Shown: piece by piece, positions 34,202 through 42,979 of the stretch | How the letters are laid out: each line of letters starts with the position of its first letter | Numbering within the stretch: position 1 is the stretch's first letter | Source of the DNA: Methanosarcina mazei S-6 | Lineage (GTDB): Archaea > Halobacteriota > Methanosarcinia > Methanosarcinales > Methanosarcinaceae | Length of the DNA: 64,000 nucleotides | Reading direction: 5' to 3' | Assembly (NCBI RefSeq): GCF_000970205.1 | Contig: NZ_CP009512.1 | Coordinates: forward strand, 2,666,001 to 2,730,000 | Program-made: the position numbers and the translations under genes | The notes under the pieces: model-generated | What the model was told of the DNA's origin: nothing | Seen by the model: the letters and a program-made list of their open reading frames with translations, nothing else | Database searches by the model: none

Positions 34202-35410
34202 TTAATAGTTTTTGTGCCTGGGTTTATGACGTTTTCTGGAGGGGTTGTCCATCCTATTTACCGGCTTTGGCAACCTTATTTCCGGTCTTTCAATTACAAT
34301 CTTCTTCAGAGCAGGTAGTGCCTGTTCCTTAATATCCACATCATTGTCTTTCAGCACACTCATGAAATTAGCGTGGTCATTTTTGGAAAGGATATTTATC
34401 GCTTTTCCTTCTGTTCCTGCTCGTGCGGTTCTTCCAATCCTGTGAATATACTGTTTACTCTCCCTGGGAATATCATAATTGTAAACATGGGAAACACCCT
34501 GTATATCAAGTCCTCTTCCGGCTACATCTGTGCATACAAGGACACCTATGTTCCCGGAATGAAATTTTTCCATTATGCGAGTTCGTTCGTTCTGTGTCAG
34601 TCCGCCATGAATTGCCACGGCATTGATACTTGATTTTCTCAGGTTTTTTGCGACTTTGTCAGTGTTTCTTTTTGTGTTGCAGAAAACCATCCCGAGGTTT
34701 GACTTCTCATTTTGTAGAAGGTACACGAGCAGAGATAATTTCATGTCATCCTGTACTTTATAAACGACCTGATTCAATTTTTGCGGGTCGATATAAGACT
34801 CTGTTGATACTCGAACCGGATTTTTCATGTACTTGCGGGAAAGCTGGACAATATCTTTTGTAATGGTCGCAGAGAACAAAAGGGTCTGCCTGTTTTGAGG
34901 ACATTCCTTGATAATTTTTTCTACATCCACTTTGAATCCCATATCAAACATATGGTCTGCCTCATCAAGGACAAGGGTTTTCACATTATTGAGTTTGATG
35001 GTATTTCTGCTGATATGATCGAGTAGCCTACCGGGTGTTCCCACAACAACCTCGGCATTTTTTAATTCTTTAATTTGTGTATTGATCCCTACACCGCCAT
35101 AGATAGATGCGATATTTAACGGGTCGTATTTTGAGAATTTCCTTAAAGAATTTGCTACCTGCTCCGCCAGTTCTCTTGTAGGGGTCAGGATCAAAGCCTG
35201 AATTCCTTTTCCTTTTTCGGAATTTTGTAATATGCCGGAAGCAAATGAGAGTGTTTTTCCGGAACCTGTTGCGGCTCCGCCTATAACATCTTCCCCAGCA
35301 AGTATTAGGGGAATTGATTTTTCCTGTATTGCTGTAGGGCTTTCAAAGCCATGTTCATCTATTGATTTCAAAACAGCATTACTGAGACCTAGTTTTTTAA
35401 AATTATTCAT
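34202..35410 (-). CDS. DEAD-box RNA helicase
   Basis: The start is placed at MNNFKKLGLS (35410), because upstream ATGs would add a head unlike the family; this gives 402 residues. Motifs are Q (GFESPTAIQEKSIP), I (AATGSGKT), Ia (PTRELAEQ), II (DEAD at about residue 147), III (SAT), IV-VI (HGGLTQNERTRIM, CTDVAGRGLDI, HRIGRTARAG). The C-terminus ends in a basic tail RKRHKPRHKNY. It unwinds RNA in an ATP-dependent way; such genes in methanogens often respond to cold. It is followed by the candidate structured RNA. Confidence 0.93.
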   Translation of the reverse strand: MNNFKKLGLSNAVLKSIDEHGFESPTAIQEKSIPLILAGEDVIGGAATGSGKTLSFASGILQNSEKGKGIQALILTPTRELAEQVANSLRKFSKYDPLNIASIYGGVGINTQIKELKNAEVVVGTPGRLLDHISRNTIKLNNVKTLVLDEADHMFDMGFKVDVEKIIKECPQNRQTLLFSATITKDIVQLSRKYMKNPVRVSTESYIDPQKLNQVVYKVQDDMKLSLLVYLLQNEKSNLGMVFCNTKRNTDKVAKNLRKSSINAVAIHGGLTQNERTRIMEKFHSGNIGVLVCTDVAGRGLDIQGVSHVYNYDIPRESKQYIHRIGRTARAGTEGKAINILSKNDHANFMSVLKDNDVDIKEQALPALKKIVIERPEIRLPKPVNRMDNPSRKRHKPRHKNY

Positions 35411-35603
35411 AGTTAGACTTTCCATGATTTTTCTGAAAAAGCTACTTAATTGCTTTTTCATATTCATATATTTAAGATATATTAAAAACAATTAAGAGCT
35501 ATAAACACAACTTCAGAAAAGTTAAGATTAATTTACTGCTTAAAAGTTCGTAATCGCTTATAACGGTGAACTCTCCCTTTATACTTTTGCCTATTTTGAT
35601 GAT

Positions 35604-35918
35604 GTGATTACCCAGCATTCATTGTTCTTCCAAAGGTTCGACCCCAAATGGGTAGACCCGGACGGCATGACTTACGAAGAATATCAGGCTGCAATGGATA
35701 AGATGTGGCTTAGAATGGCAGAGCCGGACGGAGAAGGCATAGACCTGCACCCAGATGACTCAAGGCGGCGGTTTATAGCGACCAGTGGGGGTTTAATCTT
35801 CAGTCAAGCGCCCCCCTTAACCGAAGAAGACAGGCTCGAAGCGGACCGGCTTTGGGACAGCATAGCCCTGCCAGGGACCAGTCCGGGTATCGTGACCCCT
35901 GAGAAGAAGACGCACTGA
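35604..35918 (+). CDS. Hypothetical acidic protein
   Basis: The protein has 104 residues from GTG 35604. It is acidic, rich in Asp, Glu, Pro and Trp (KWVDPDGMTYEEYQAAMDKMWLRMAEPDG, LTEEDRLEADRLWDS), with no membrane segment. No family is recognised. The base composition is higher in G and C than its surroundings, suggesting separate origin. A start further in, at MTYEEY, is possible; no strong ribosome-binding site distinguishes them. Confidence 0.55.
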   Translation: MITQHSLFFQRFDPKWVDPDGMTYEEYQAAMDKMWLRMAEPDGEGIDLHPDDSRRRFIATSGGLIFSQAPPLTEEDRLEADRLWDSIALPGTSPGIVTPEKKTH

Positions 35919-36022
35919 AAAAATTATAAGATAGACGACACAAAATATAAGTGCGAGGGTGGGATTCTAAACTCCTTATCCTTCAATCAAACCGCGACAT
36001 GTAAGGCAAAGTCCCCTTTTAT

Positions 36023-36634
36023 TCATAGTTTTAATTGAGTGTCCGTAACATGCTTCTCTTTGTAGGGAAATTGCTTTTCAAAATCCTCCAGCTCCTCATT
36101 TTCTATTTTAAAAACCTCGTCCTCATAAAATTTTCCTGAAATGCCCCTCAAGCTACCATCGTAAAGTTCCAATGCCATAAATGCATCAAAATTATCGCCC
36201 CAGGATGTCCGGATATCATATTCTCTAGCATTGACAAAACCAAAACGATGATAATAATCAGGATTTCCAAAAATAATTACACCCTTATATGCCAGCTGTC
36301 TTGCTTTTTCGATAGAATAATTCATTAATAAAGAACCGATCCCCTGCTTTTGATATGATGGCAATACTGTTAATGGGCCCATACATAAAACTTCGAATTC
36401 TTTATTTTCCTCATTCAGGACCTTAGCTCTTGAATAAATAATATTGCCGACGATTGTATCCTCATCACATGCAACAAAATCCAGTTCTTTTACAAATGCA
36501 GGTACTTTTCTTATTTTATGCAGTACAAGATGTTCATCACATCCTGGTTTGTATAAATCCCAGAATGCTTCTCTTGTCGTGTATTCTACAATTTTGAAGT
36601 CCTTTTCTTCTTCTACTCTGATAGAAATGTTCAT
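36023..36634 (-). CDS. GNAT-family N-acetyltransferase
   Basis: The start is placed at MNISIRVEEEKDF (36634), which has the usual GNAT beginning; this gives 203 residues. The acetyl-CoA motif is seen as LCMGPLTVLPSYQKQGIGSLLMNYSIEKARQLAYKGVIIFGNPDYYHRFGF (residues about 90-140), with QKQGIGS as the pyrophosphate loop. The layout matches the YhbS-like group of predicted acyltransferases. Substrate is unknown. Confidence 0.88.
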   Translation of the reverse strand: MNISIRVEEEKDFKIVEYTTREAFWDLYKPGCDEHLVLHKIRKVPAFVKELDFVACDEDTIVGNIIYSRAKVLNEENKEFEVLCMGPLTVLPSYQKQGIGSLLMNYSIEKARQLAYKGVIIFGNPDYYHRFGFVNAREYDIRTSWGDNFDAFMALELYDGSLRGISGKFYEDEVFKIENEELEDFEKQFPYKEKHVTDTQLKL

Positions 36635-36856
36635 TATCGTTTTCTCCTCGCTTCTAAAATAAAGCCGCCTCTTCAATGAATGAAAATAAGATTACTCCAC
36701 TTTCACATCAAAATTAAAATCTTTTGCGATATTTGTTTGCATCTGGCTTTCTGAGATAACCCTATAGTGCAACTTAAGGAGATCTTCTCATATCTCAGCC
36801 TGCCAATCCTAACAGCCTTTGGAAATGGGTTAGTTAAATGTCCAGGTCCATGCAGT

Positions 36857-37828
36857 TTAATAGGTGGATTCGTTTAGAAATTCTTTCACAAGCACCCTAG
36901 TCCCGTTCATTTGAGATAACATTCCATGGCCACCAGTATCATATAAAACAAGCTGCGACTTGTTTATTTTACTGTGAGCATTTTCCGCATGTTTGTAACT
37001 TACCAGCGCATCATCTTTAGCGTGGATAATTAATGCTGGTGCACCAAGGTTGTCTGTGGGTACGGTATAAAATTCAATCATTTTTTCATCGTTTACGGTG
37101 CCTCTATACCTTTGAGACATTGGGTGCATTATATCAAGCATTTCCTGTGCCAGTTCTTTCTGTTCCGGGTTAAATGTTTCGTACACCTGTGTTGGGATTC
37201 CCATCAGGTCCAGAACTGCAGGTTGAAAAAATCTTGTGAGGAGCCAGTATGCATAATCAGATTGCTGGATAATGTGAATAATACTAACATAAAAAGGATC
37301 CTGGTCGCCTGGTGCCGGGCCCATACTTACAGCAGAAATCAATATTAATGCTGAGCATCTGTCAGGATAGTCATTTGCAAACTGAGTGGCTGAAGGGCCT
37401 CCGGCTGATACGCCAACAACAATTACTTTGTCTATGCTTAAATTGTCCAGAAGAGTTTTATAAGCAGCAGCCTGTGACTCAATTGAAGCATTATCCGGAA
37501 TGGATGACCAAAGATAGCCATATCGTGAAACCGAGATGAATTTATACCCGTCCCCGAAAAATACTTTGCCCGCCCAGAGTCCCTGATCATAACCTCCTCC
37601 TGCGCCATGCAGCAATAAGATAGGAGTTCCTTCTCCCTCTACAGTATACTCAATATCCCCATACTCTGTTTTCAAAATAGTACTGTCCGCAAGCAATTGC
37701 TCTTCTGCTTCCGTCATCGTATCATGGTAATTCGGATAAGTTAGAGCAATTAGAATAATAGCTGAACAAATTAAAAATGCCAGTATAATCAGTAAAATAT
37801 TCCTGCTTCTTTTCTTAACTTCTTTCAA
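36857..37828 (-). CDS. Membrane-anchored alpha/beta hydrolase
   Basis: A TTG start at 37828 (KEVKKRSRN) is preferred; an open frame extends to 37888 but that part is palindromic IS-flank DNA. This gives about 323 residues. An N-terminal anchor helix (ILLIILAFLICSAIILIAL) is followed by the fold: LLLHGAGGGYDQG for the oxyanion hole, VVGVSAGGPSATQFA with the nucleophile serine, the aspartate in IIHAKDDALVS and the histidine in GGHGMLS. It probably faces outside. Substrate is unknown. The adjacent IS200/IS605 element may have displaced the native promoter. Confidence 0.85.
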   Translation of the reverse strand: MKEVKKRSRNILLIILAFLICSAIILIALTYPNYHDTMTEAEEQLLADSTILKTEYGDIEYTVEGEGTPILLLHGAGGGYDQGLWAGKVFFGDGYKFISVSRYGYLWSSIPDNASIESQAAAYKTLLDNLSIDKVIVVGVSAGGPSATQFANDYPDRCSALILISAVSMGPAPGDQDPFYVSIIHIIQQSDYAYWLLTRFFQPAVLDLMGIPTQVYETFNPEQKELAQEMLDIMHPMSQRYRGTVNDEKMIEFYTVPTDNLGAPALIIHAKDDALVSYKHAENAHSKINKSQLVLYDTGGHGMLSQMNGTRVLVKEFLNESTY

Positions 37829-37846
37829 GAATACCACTTCTAATTT

Positions 37847-37899
37847 GTAGTCACTATACCCCGGACTTAAGTCCAGGCATGTTTGCAAACCGTGACTAC
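37847..37899. repeat. Nested palindromes at the IS200/IS605 right flank
   Basis: GTAGTCAC (37847-37854) and GTGACTAC (37892-37899) form outer arms. Between them lie two further perfect palindromes, GGACTTAAGTCC (37863-37874) and GTTTGCAAAC (37881-37890). The region abuts the right-end hairpin at 37901-37920 and lies just before the hydrolase gene. It may be part of the element end or a target-site palindrome. Confidence 0.75.
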
Positions 37900-37904
37900 T
37901 CCCA

Positions 37905-39026
37905 TCACTGAAGTGACGGGCATCTACCAGAATTCTGGAGAGATTGTAATCCCAATCTCATAATGTTAATAGCGGCATTGTGATCTCTATCAAGAGTAAG
38001 ACCACAGTAAGGACAACTGTGTATTCTCTCTGATAGTTCTTTTTTAACTATTTCACCGCATCCAGAGCACATTTGTGATGTATTACATGGATTGACAAGC
38101 TCTACACGTTTACCAGCCCATTCTGCCTTGTAAGACGTGATAGTTACAAGCTTATTCCATGCAACATCAGCTATGTGTTTTGCTAGTTTGTGGTTTTTAA
38201 TCATACCTTTAATGTTCAAATCTTCAAAAGTAATCAGGTCATAATTCCTGACCAGATTAAGACTTACTTTCTGTACAAAATCCTCTCTCTTGTTTGAGAT
38301 TCTTTCGTGAACACGTTGAACAGCTTTCAAGGCTTTTGCTCTTTCAGGTGTTCCTTTTTCAAGTTTGGAGAGTTTTCTTTGGACTTTTGCCAGAAACTTT
38401 TCTTCTGTAACAAAGAATCTAGGATTAGGTACATAATTACCATCAGAAAGCGTTAAGAAGCTCTTGATACCTACGTCTACACCTACTGATAATCCTGTTT
38501 TTTGTAATTCCAAAGGAGTATCAGTTTCAACCAGAAAAGAAACAAACCATTTTCCTGTAGGCATCTTACGAACATTGAGTCTTTTAATTTCACCTTCTAC
38601 TGGTCTATGTAATTTGATTTTAATATCACCTATTTTTGATAGTGTTAACCTATCAGAATCCAGAGAAAAGCCTGATTGAGTATAGGTAAAACTATCATAC
38701 CTTCCGTATCCTCTGAATCTAGGATAGCCTGCCTTCTCTCCTGTTTTAACTCTACGGAAAAAGGCTTGAAAGGCAAGATCTACTCTCTTGATTACTTCCT
38801 GTAATACCTGTGAATGAACTGTTTTCAATTCAGGTTTTTCTTTTTTCCATTCAGGGATCATTTTCTTAGAATCATAGTACCCTATATTCTTTTGCTCTGA
38901 CTCCCATGCATCTTTCCTGAGTGCAAGTGTCTCGTTATATGTCCACCTACAAAGCTCAAGAGTATTATTCATAGTTGTTTTTTGAGCCTTTGTAGGATAG
39001 ACTCTATACCGAAGCACTTTTAACAT
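37905..39026 (-). CDS. tnpB: TnpB RNA-guided nuclease of the IS605 element
   Basis: The protein has 373 residues, full length. The RuvC-like triad is seen: D in VGVDVGIKSFLTL (about residue 190), E in LITFEDLNIKGM and D in LDRDHNAAINIMRLG. The zinc ribbon is CSGCGEIVKKELSERIHSCPYCG. TnpB family members cut DNA under the direction of an RNA from the right end and help retain the element. The stop codon lies within the right-end hairpin. It starts right after the tnpA stop. Both genes look intact, so the element may be active. Confidence 0.93.
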   Translation of the reverse strand: MLKVLRYRVYPTKAQKTTMNNTLELCRWTYNETLALRKDAWESEQKNIGYYDSKKMIPEWKKEKPELKTVHSQVLQEVIKRVDLAFQAFFRRVKTGEKAGYPRFRGYGRYDSFTYTQSGFSLDSDRLTLSKIGDIKIKLHRPVEGEIKRLNVRKMPTGKWFVSFLVETDTPLELQKTGLSVGVDVGIKSFLTLSDGNYVPNPRFFVTEEKFLAKVQRKLSKLEKGTPERAKALKAVQRVHERISNKREDFVQKVSLNLVRNYDLITFEDLNIKGMIKNHKLAKHIADVAWNKLVTITSYKAEWAGKRVELVNPCNTSQMCSGCGEIVKKELSERIHSCPYCGLTLDRDHNAAINIMRLGLQSLQNSGRCPSLQ

Positions 39027-39437
39027 TCATTTCACCTTTTGAGTTTCAATATACATTTTTACAGTTTCTTTTGTTGTATCTCCACATGTTCCAACATAAT
39101 AAGACGGATTCCAGAGATGACCATTCCATAATCTGCTCTTTATTTCAGGATGCATTTCAAAGAGTTTCTTTGCAGTAATTCCTTTGAATATTTTCACAAT
39201 ATCAGCAGGTGCAAACTTGGGATGCATGATAATGAAAAGATGCACATGATCCGGCATTACTTCTTGAGTGACAAGAGTTACACCTTTTTCTTTTGCTATC
39301 TGTTCGTGAAGCTCTTTCAGATCTTCAGCTATTTTTCCAATAAGGACTTTTCTTCTATATTTTGTAGACCATACGAAATGGTAATTTGTGTTATATACAC
39401 AACCTCTTGCACTTATCCAATGTTCTTTTCCTGCCAT
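39027..39437 (-). CDS. tnpA: TnpA Y1 (HUH) transposase of the IS605 element
   Basis: The protein has 136 residues. The HUH motif is PDHVHLFIIMHPK and the single catalytic tyrosine lies in NPSYYVGTCGDTTKETV. The N-terminal YNTNYHFVWSTKYRRKVL is also typical. It carries out single-strand excision and insertion at the hairpin ends. The gene is immediately upstream of tnpB. Length and motifs are those of an intact protein. Confidence 0.95.
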   Translation of the reverse strand: MAGKEHWISARGCVYNTNYHFVWSTKYRRKVLIGKIAEDLKELHEQIAKEKGVTLVTQEVMPDHVHLFIIMHPKFAPADIVKIFKGITAKKLFEMHPEIKSRLWNGHLWNPSYYVGTCGDTTKETVKMYIETQKVK

Positions 39438-39540
39438 GTTAGTATATACATATGGTAACCATGTGTATATTAATTTAACGCTATTATGTTAGGAAGTTGA
39501 CGGGCTGTATCCCACCATTGAAATGGCGGGGATTAGCCCT

Positions 39541-39871
39541 TACTTGCTTCTAGATTTTGAATACTGTTCAGCAATTAATTTCTCAACAACATTCAAAATA
39601 TTTAATAGAAAAATTCTCTATATAATATCCCATAACTCGCACTCTTATTAATCATTCCGACTTTCTATACAAAACTCAAAAATGTAAATTTTGATTGAGA
39701 ATTTTCGTACGACATTATAAACATTATTTGTCAGGCATGAAAAAGAAGAAGTTTATTAAAAACAGAATCGGAAGAAGTATAGGTGTGGCCTATTAGTGAG
39801 TAAGTCCCGACTAATGAGTAAGTCCTAAATAGTATAATCATTTGAAAACCTCAATACCTGGAGATGGAAGC
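39541..39871. other. Intergenic region before the pentapeptide gene
   Basis: No gene is supported. A direct repeat of AGTGAGTAAGTCC/AATGAGTAAGTCC lies at about 39795-39827. It is AT-rich, and the leader of the pentapeptide gene begins at its right end. Confidence 0.5.
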
Positions 39872-40477
39872 ATGTTGGAAAGCAGAATTATAGCCGCACA
39901 ATCTGATGACAGTTATATAGAAAGGATGCGCTTTGAAGGCGATATACTTTCGGACGTCGATATTGCAAGGATAGAATTTGAATCGGTACAGTTTATACAA
40001 TGCCAGTTCAGCAAATGTGATTTTTCAAAAGCCAGCTTTTACAATTCGGTGTTTGATAACTGCAATTTTGCAAACTGCATTTTTATGGAAAGCTACTGGA
40101 AAGGCTCCAGAATATTAACATGCAAGGGTGATGGCAGCAACTTCAGCAAGAGCCATATGAAAGAAACCTTTTTAGCGGACGGTTCCTTTCGGTACGCAGA
40201 TTTTTCAAGTTCCTTAATGGAAAACTGCTCCATTCGCGACTGCAATTTCACGGAAGCCTTCTTATCCGAGATTCGGTTAAAGAAGCCCACGCTGAAAGCG
40301 GTTAATTTCGCAGGAGCGGATTTCTTTAAAACCTTACTTAAAGGTATTGATTTATCTGATTGTATCATTGACGGGATCACAGTATCCGATACACGCAACG
40401 AACTCAGAGGGGCTATAGTCAATGCCGGGCAAGCAATAGAACTTGCTGCGCGGGTTCTGGGAATCAAAATTGTCTGA
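39872..40477 (+). CDS. Pentapeptide-repeat protein, Qnr-like size
   Basis: The start is placed at ATG 39872, after GGAGATGG; a TTG at 39842 is less likely. This gives 201 residues. Most of the chain is a right-handed quadrilateral helix of pentapeptide repeats: CQFSKCDFSKASFYNSVFDNCNFANCIF, FRYADFSSSLMENCSIRDCNF and VNFAGADFFKTLLKGIDLSDC. A C-terminal helix follows (AGQAIELAARVLGI). The length and two-part layout recall Qnr/McbG-type gyrase-protecting proteins (inference). It lies beside a CAT-family resistance gene. Confidence 0.85.
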   Translation: MLESRIIAAQSDDSYIERMRFEGDILSDVDIARIEFESVQFIQCQFSKCDFSKASFYNSVFDNCNFANCIFMESYWKGSRILTCKGDGSNFSKSHMKETFLADGSFRYADFSSSLMENCSIRDCNFTEAFLSEIRLKKPTLKAVNFAGADFFKTLLKGIDLSDCIIDGITVSDTRNELRGAIVNAGQAIELAARVLGIKIV

Positions 40478-40555
40478 AAAATAACTGCTACTGCTTCCGA
40501 ATTTTTCCCTTAAAGCATTCTAATTTCCCATCATGCCTGCCACCATGCTTGTAAT

Positions 40556-41185
40556 CTACACTTCATCCATGTATCTCTGCAGCTTATCCGCAAGTTTGCC
40601 AATGTGAATACCATCAACAAATGCGTGATGGACCTGGACTGCAAAAGGCATCATAAGTTTGCCTTCTTTTTTATGATATTTTCCCCAGTCAAATGTGGGT
40701 TGAGCTTTTTCCCTGTTTCCGAAATCCGTGTGCGAAATATGTGTAAACGTTATCCACGGCAGGGCAGAGAATTGATATACATCGTTTTCAACAGGTCCGG
40801 TAAAATGCTCTTTTTGATTTTCTGCCGTTACGGTTGCCAGTTGTACAAACTCCTCAATTGTGTCCTGCATGGGAACATTTACTACCTTAAATAATTCTGT
40901 TTCTTTATCAAGATATGTAAGTGAGGCATCAATCGATTCATACAATACAACTTCACCATCAAGAAAACGATACCGAAATTCCTCAATTTCATTTGCGCAT
41001 TTCGTAACAGCAAATATAAACGCCATTGTAAATGATAAGTTATTTTCTTTAACGTGCTTTTTAAAATTCGTCACATCAAGCTCAAAACTCACACAATATT
41101 GAGGCTGTACCGCAGTCCTGTATATTTGACAATACTCTTTTCTTTTCCAGGTTTCGAGATCTATTATATGGTATCTGTTTCCCAT
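40556..41185 (-). CDS. cat: Chloramphenicol acetyltransferase family protein
   Basis: The start is placed at MGNRYHIID (41185), giving 209 residues. The family's catalytic HHAFVDGIHIGK near the C-terminus has the HHxxxDG motif, and YCVSFELDVTNF plus the SALPWITFTHISH segment are typical of class A CAT proteins of Firmicutes. CATs O-acetylate chloramphenicol; chromosomal homologues may act on other acceptors. The gene ends in TAG, unlike the other genes whose stops I read. Bacterial transfer is likely. A second, broken copy lies at 41974-42027 and 44935-45042. Confidence 0.88.
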   Translation of the reverse strand: MGNRYHIIDLETWKRKEYCQIYRTAVQPQYCVSFELDVTNFKKHVKENNLSFTMAFIFAVTKCANEIEEFRYRFLDGEVVLYESIDASLTYLDKETELFKVVNVPMQDTIEEFVQLATVTAENQKEHFTGPVENDVYQFSALPWITFTHISHTDFGNREKAQPTFDWGKYHKKEGKLMMPFAVQVHHAFVDGIHIGKLADKLQRYMDEV

Positions 41186-41404
41186 GTTTACGCCTTCGTT
41201 CAATAGAATCTACATTACGATTATTTCCTTTTTTAGTTTCACTACCTGTTTTTTTCTGTAGATCTCAAAAATTACCATTTCCTTAAACGGTTTTTCTGGG
41301 TATTATAGAGGTCAGGACTCAAAAAGCCAGTGGAAATCAAATCCTGGCAGGGCAGAACGATATATATTAATATGGTATTAATCTTCTATTAATATTGGAT
41401 ATAC

Positions 41405-41644
41405 ATGGTTCAAGCGATAATAAACATTGATGAGCGCACTAATCGAATTTTGAATATTATCAAGGCCAAATACGGTTTAAAAGATAAAAGTGCCGCTATT
41501 AATAAAATGGCTGAAGAGTATGAAGAAGAGATTTTAGAGCCAGAGTTAAAACCTGAGTACATTGAAAAATTAAAGAAAATAGAAAAACAGGAAGCTATAG
41601 AAGTAGGCACTGTTGAAAATTTAAGGAAACGATATGGCCTTTGA
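41405..41644 (+). CDS. Antitoxin of a RelB-like type II pair (DUF2683-like)
   Basis: The protein has 79 residues. The N-terminal half (MVQAIINIDERTNRILNIIKAKYGLKDKSAAINKMAEEYEEEIL) is a predicted DNA-binding ribbon-helix-helix segment, and the C-terminus is a charged helix likely to wrap the toxin. A TATA-like run lies at 41365-41385. It overlaps the toxin gene by 11 bases. DUF2683-like antitoxins are common in archaea. Confidence 0.83.
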   Translation: MVQAIINIDERTNRILNIIKAKYGLKDKSAAINKMAEEYEEEILEPELKPEYIEKLKKIEKQEAIEVGTVENLRKRYGL

Positions 41645-41909
41645 TTTTATGTATTTCTTAAAAATCAGATCGGAACTTGATAGTAAATTTGAAAAACTAG
41701 CAAAAAAGAATAAAAAACAACTTGAAATTATTTTAGCTAAAGCAGATGAGATCCTGGAAAATCCACATCGATACAAAAATCTAAAAGCTCCGATGAACCA
41801 TTTAAAAAGAGTGCATATCGATAAACATTTTGTATTAGTCTTCTCTATTGATGAGGAATCAAGGTCTGTAACCCTGGAAGATTACGATCATCACGATAAA
41901 ATATACTGA
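41634..41909 (+). CDS. RelE/ParE-family toxin
   Basis: The protein has 91 residues. The fold is seen as FDSKFEKLAKKNKKQLEIILAKADEILENPHRYKNLKAPMNHLKRVHIDKHFVLVFSIDEESRSVTLEDYDHHDKIY, with the arginine/lysine-rich centre and the final aromatic residues of RelE-type mRNA interferases. It follows the antitoxin with overlap, the usual order of type II systems. ParE-type gyrase inhibition cannot be ruled out. Confidence 0.87.
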   Translation: MAFDFMYFLKIRSELDSKFEKLAKKNKKQLEIILAKADEILENPHRYKNLKAPMNHLKRVHIDKHFVLVFSIDEESRSVTLEDYDHHDKIY

Positions 41910-41973
41910 CTTTAAAATTTTGTTTATTTTTGTGGCAGCCCCTTGAAAATTTCCTTTGTGTGCCCGGAAGAAT

Positions 41974-42027
41974 AAGCCTGTTTTTTCTGTTTCCGAAATC
42001 CGTGTGAGAAATATGCGTAAATGTTAT
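41974..42027 (-). pseudogene. CAT gene fragment 1
   Basis: TTTCTGTTTCCGAAATCCGT and the following bases match the intact CAT gene at about 40702-40755 with few differences (for example ATATGCGTAAATG against ATATGTGTAAACG). The similarity stops sharply at about 42027. The fragment has no start codon or catalytic histidine region. It belongs with fragment 2 at 44935-45042. Confidence 0.83.
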
Positions 42028-42387
42028 TCTAAATGAGAACCCAAACAGATCAAACCAAGGACTTTACTCTGAAATAATGTTCTTACAGGAAAAAAAATCT
42101 CCATGGTATTAAGAGCAAGTCTTTCTTATCTTCCTCTTGCTCTATTACCTCATAATTTTATTTTTCTGAATCAAACTCTTCTTTTTTATAAGAATTAATT
42201 TTTCAAGAAATAAATGTAAACAATTATTTCGATTTCCAGAAGCATAAAACGGCAGATATATCTGTCAGAATGTTATAAAACTTTCAGACATTTAAGAATG
42301 TATCAAAATATGAAATACTCTATCCTCTGAAACAGAAGAGAAATTAAAGAGTGATGATTTATTTTTTAAAAATCGCAGGGGTTTAGT

Positions 42388-42915
42388 ATGAAAAAATCTA
42401 ACTTAACAGACTTTAAGAAGTATACTTATATTGCTATCTTTACTTTGCTAGCGTCAATACTTGCAGCTGGATGTACAGGAGTAGGAAATGAAAAAAATAC
42501 TTCTACACAGGTAAACTCAGAACAGCCTGAATATCAAGATCTTGCATGGATGGAGCATGGTGAAAAATATTCAGCACTAATAAAATCAGACATTGATAAT
42601 ATCGCACTTGCACAAAATACCCAGGATTTTAAACTATTGGCAGAATATGGTCAAGATCTTGTCAATGACACTCAAAATGCTCTTGATGAAAGTAGCCAGT
42701 ATACAGTATCTCCTAAGTATCAGGAAGCAAAGACCGAATGGGAATTAGCTATGAACGATGCAAATTCTGCAGGTCAATATATAGTCTCAAGTGCAAATAC
42801 ATGTTTGGCATATGGAGTGCCTGTAAGAGATCTAGAAGCGGAACAAAAAATACAGTCTCTTATGGTATCAAGCACAGGACATGCAAATAGATCAACTGCT
42901 CTGTTAAAAGGTTAA
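42388..42915 (+). CDS. Lipoprotein of unknown function, paired with a membrane pentapeptide protein
   Basis: The protein has 175 residues. A lipoprotein signal ends in the lipobox ILAAGC (cysteine at about residue 29). The mature part is helical, with ALAQNTQDFKLLAEYGQDLVNDTQNALDES and AKTEWELAMNDANSAGQYIVSSANTC, and resembles small alpha-helical extracytoplasmic proteins of methanogens. It lies 64 bases upstream of the pentapeptide membrane gene, and the pair is between the two CAT fragments. Function is unknown. Confidence 0.8.
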   Translation: MKKSNLTDFKKYTYIAIFTLLASILAAGCTGVGNEKNTSTQVNSEQPEYQDLAWMEHGEKYSALIKSDIDNIALAQNTQDFKLLAEYGQDLVNDTQNALDESSQYTVSPKYQEAKTEWELAMNDANSAGQYIVSSANTCLAYGVPVRDLEAEQKIQSLMVSSTGHANRSTALLKG

Positions 42916-42979
42916 TTCTCCCAATAAAGCTAGGAGTTTCACAATTCACTCCCAGACAGTTCCTAATTCATATAAAAAG

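Larger units (their letters stand above)
37893..39540 (-). mobile_element. IS200/IS605-family element with tnpA and tnpB
   Basis: Subterminal hairpins mark both ends: CCCATCACT with AGTGACGGG (37901-37920) on the tnpB side and CCCACCATT with AATGGCGGG (39511-39530) on the tnpA side. The two hairpins have the same size and a mismatch at the same position. IS200/IS605 elements move as single strands and use such hairpins instead of inverted repeats, and make no target duplication. Exact ends cannot be set by eye to better than about 10 bases. Confidence 0.85.

Noticed and set aside
37829-37888. Twenty extra N-terminal residues on the hydrolase
   Set aside because: The stretch is palindromic IS-flank DNA and starts at TTG without context; the native start is more likely near 37828.
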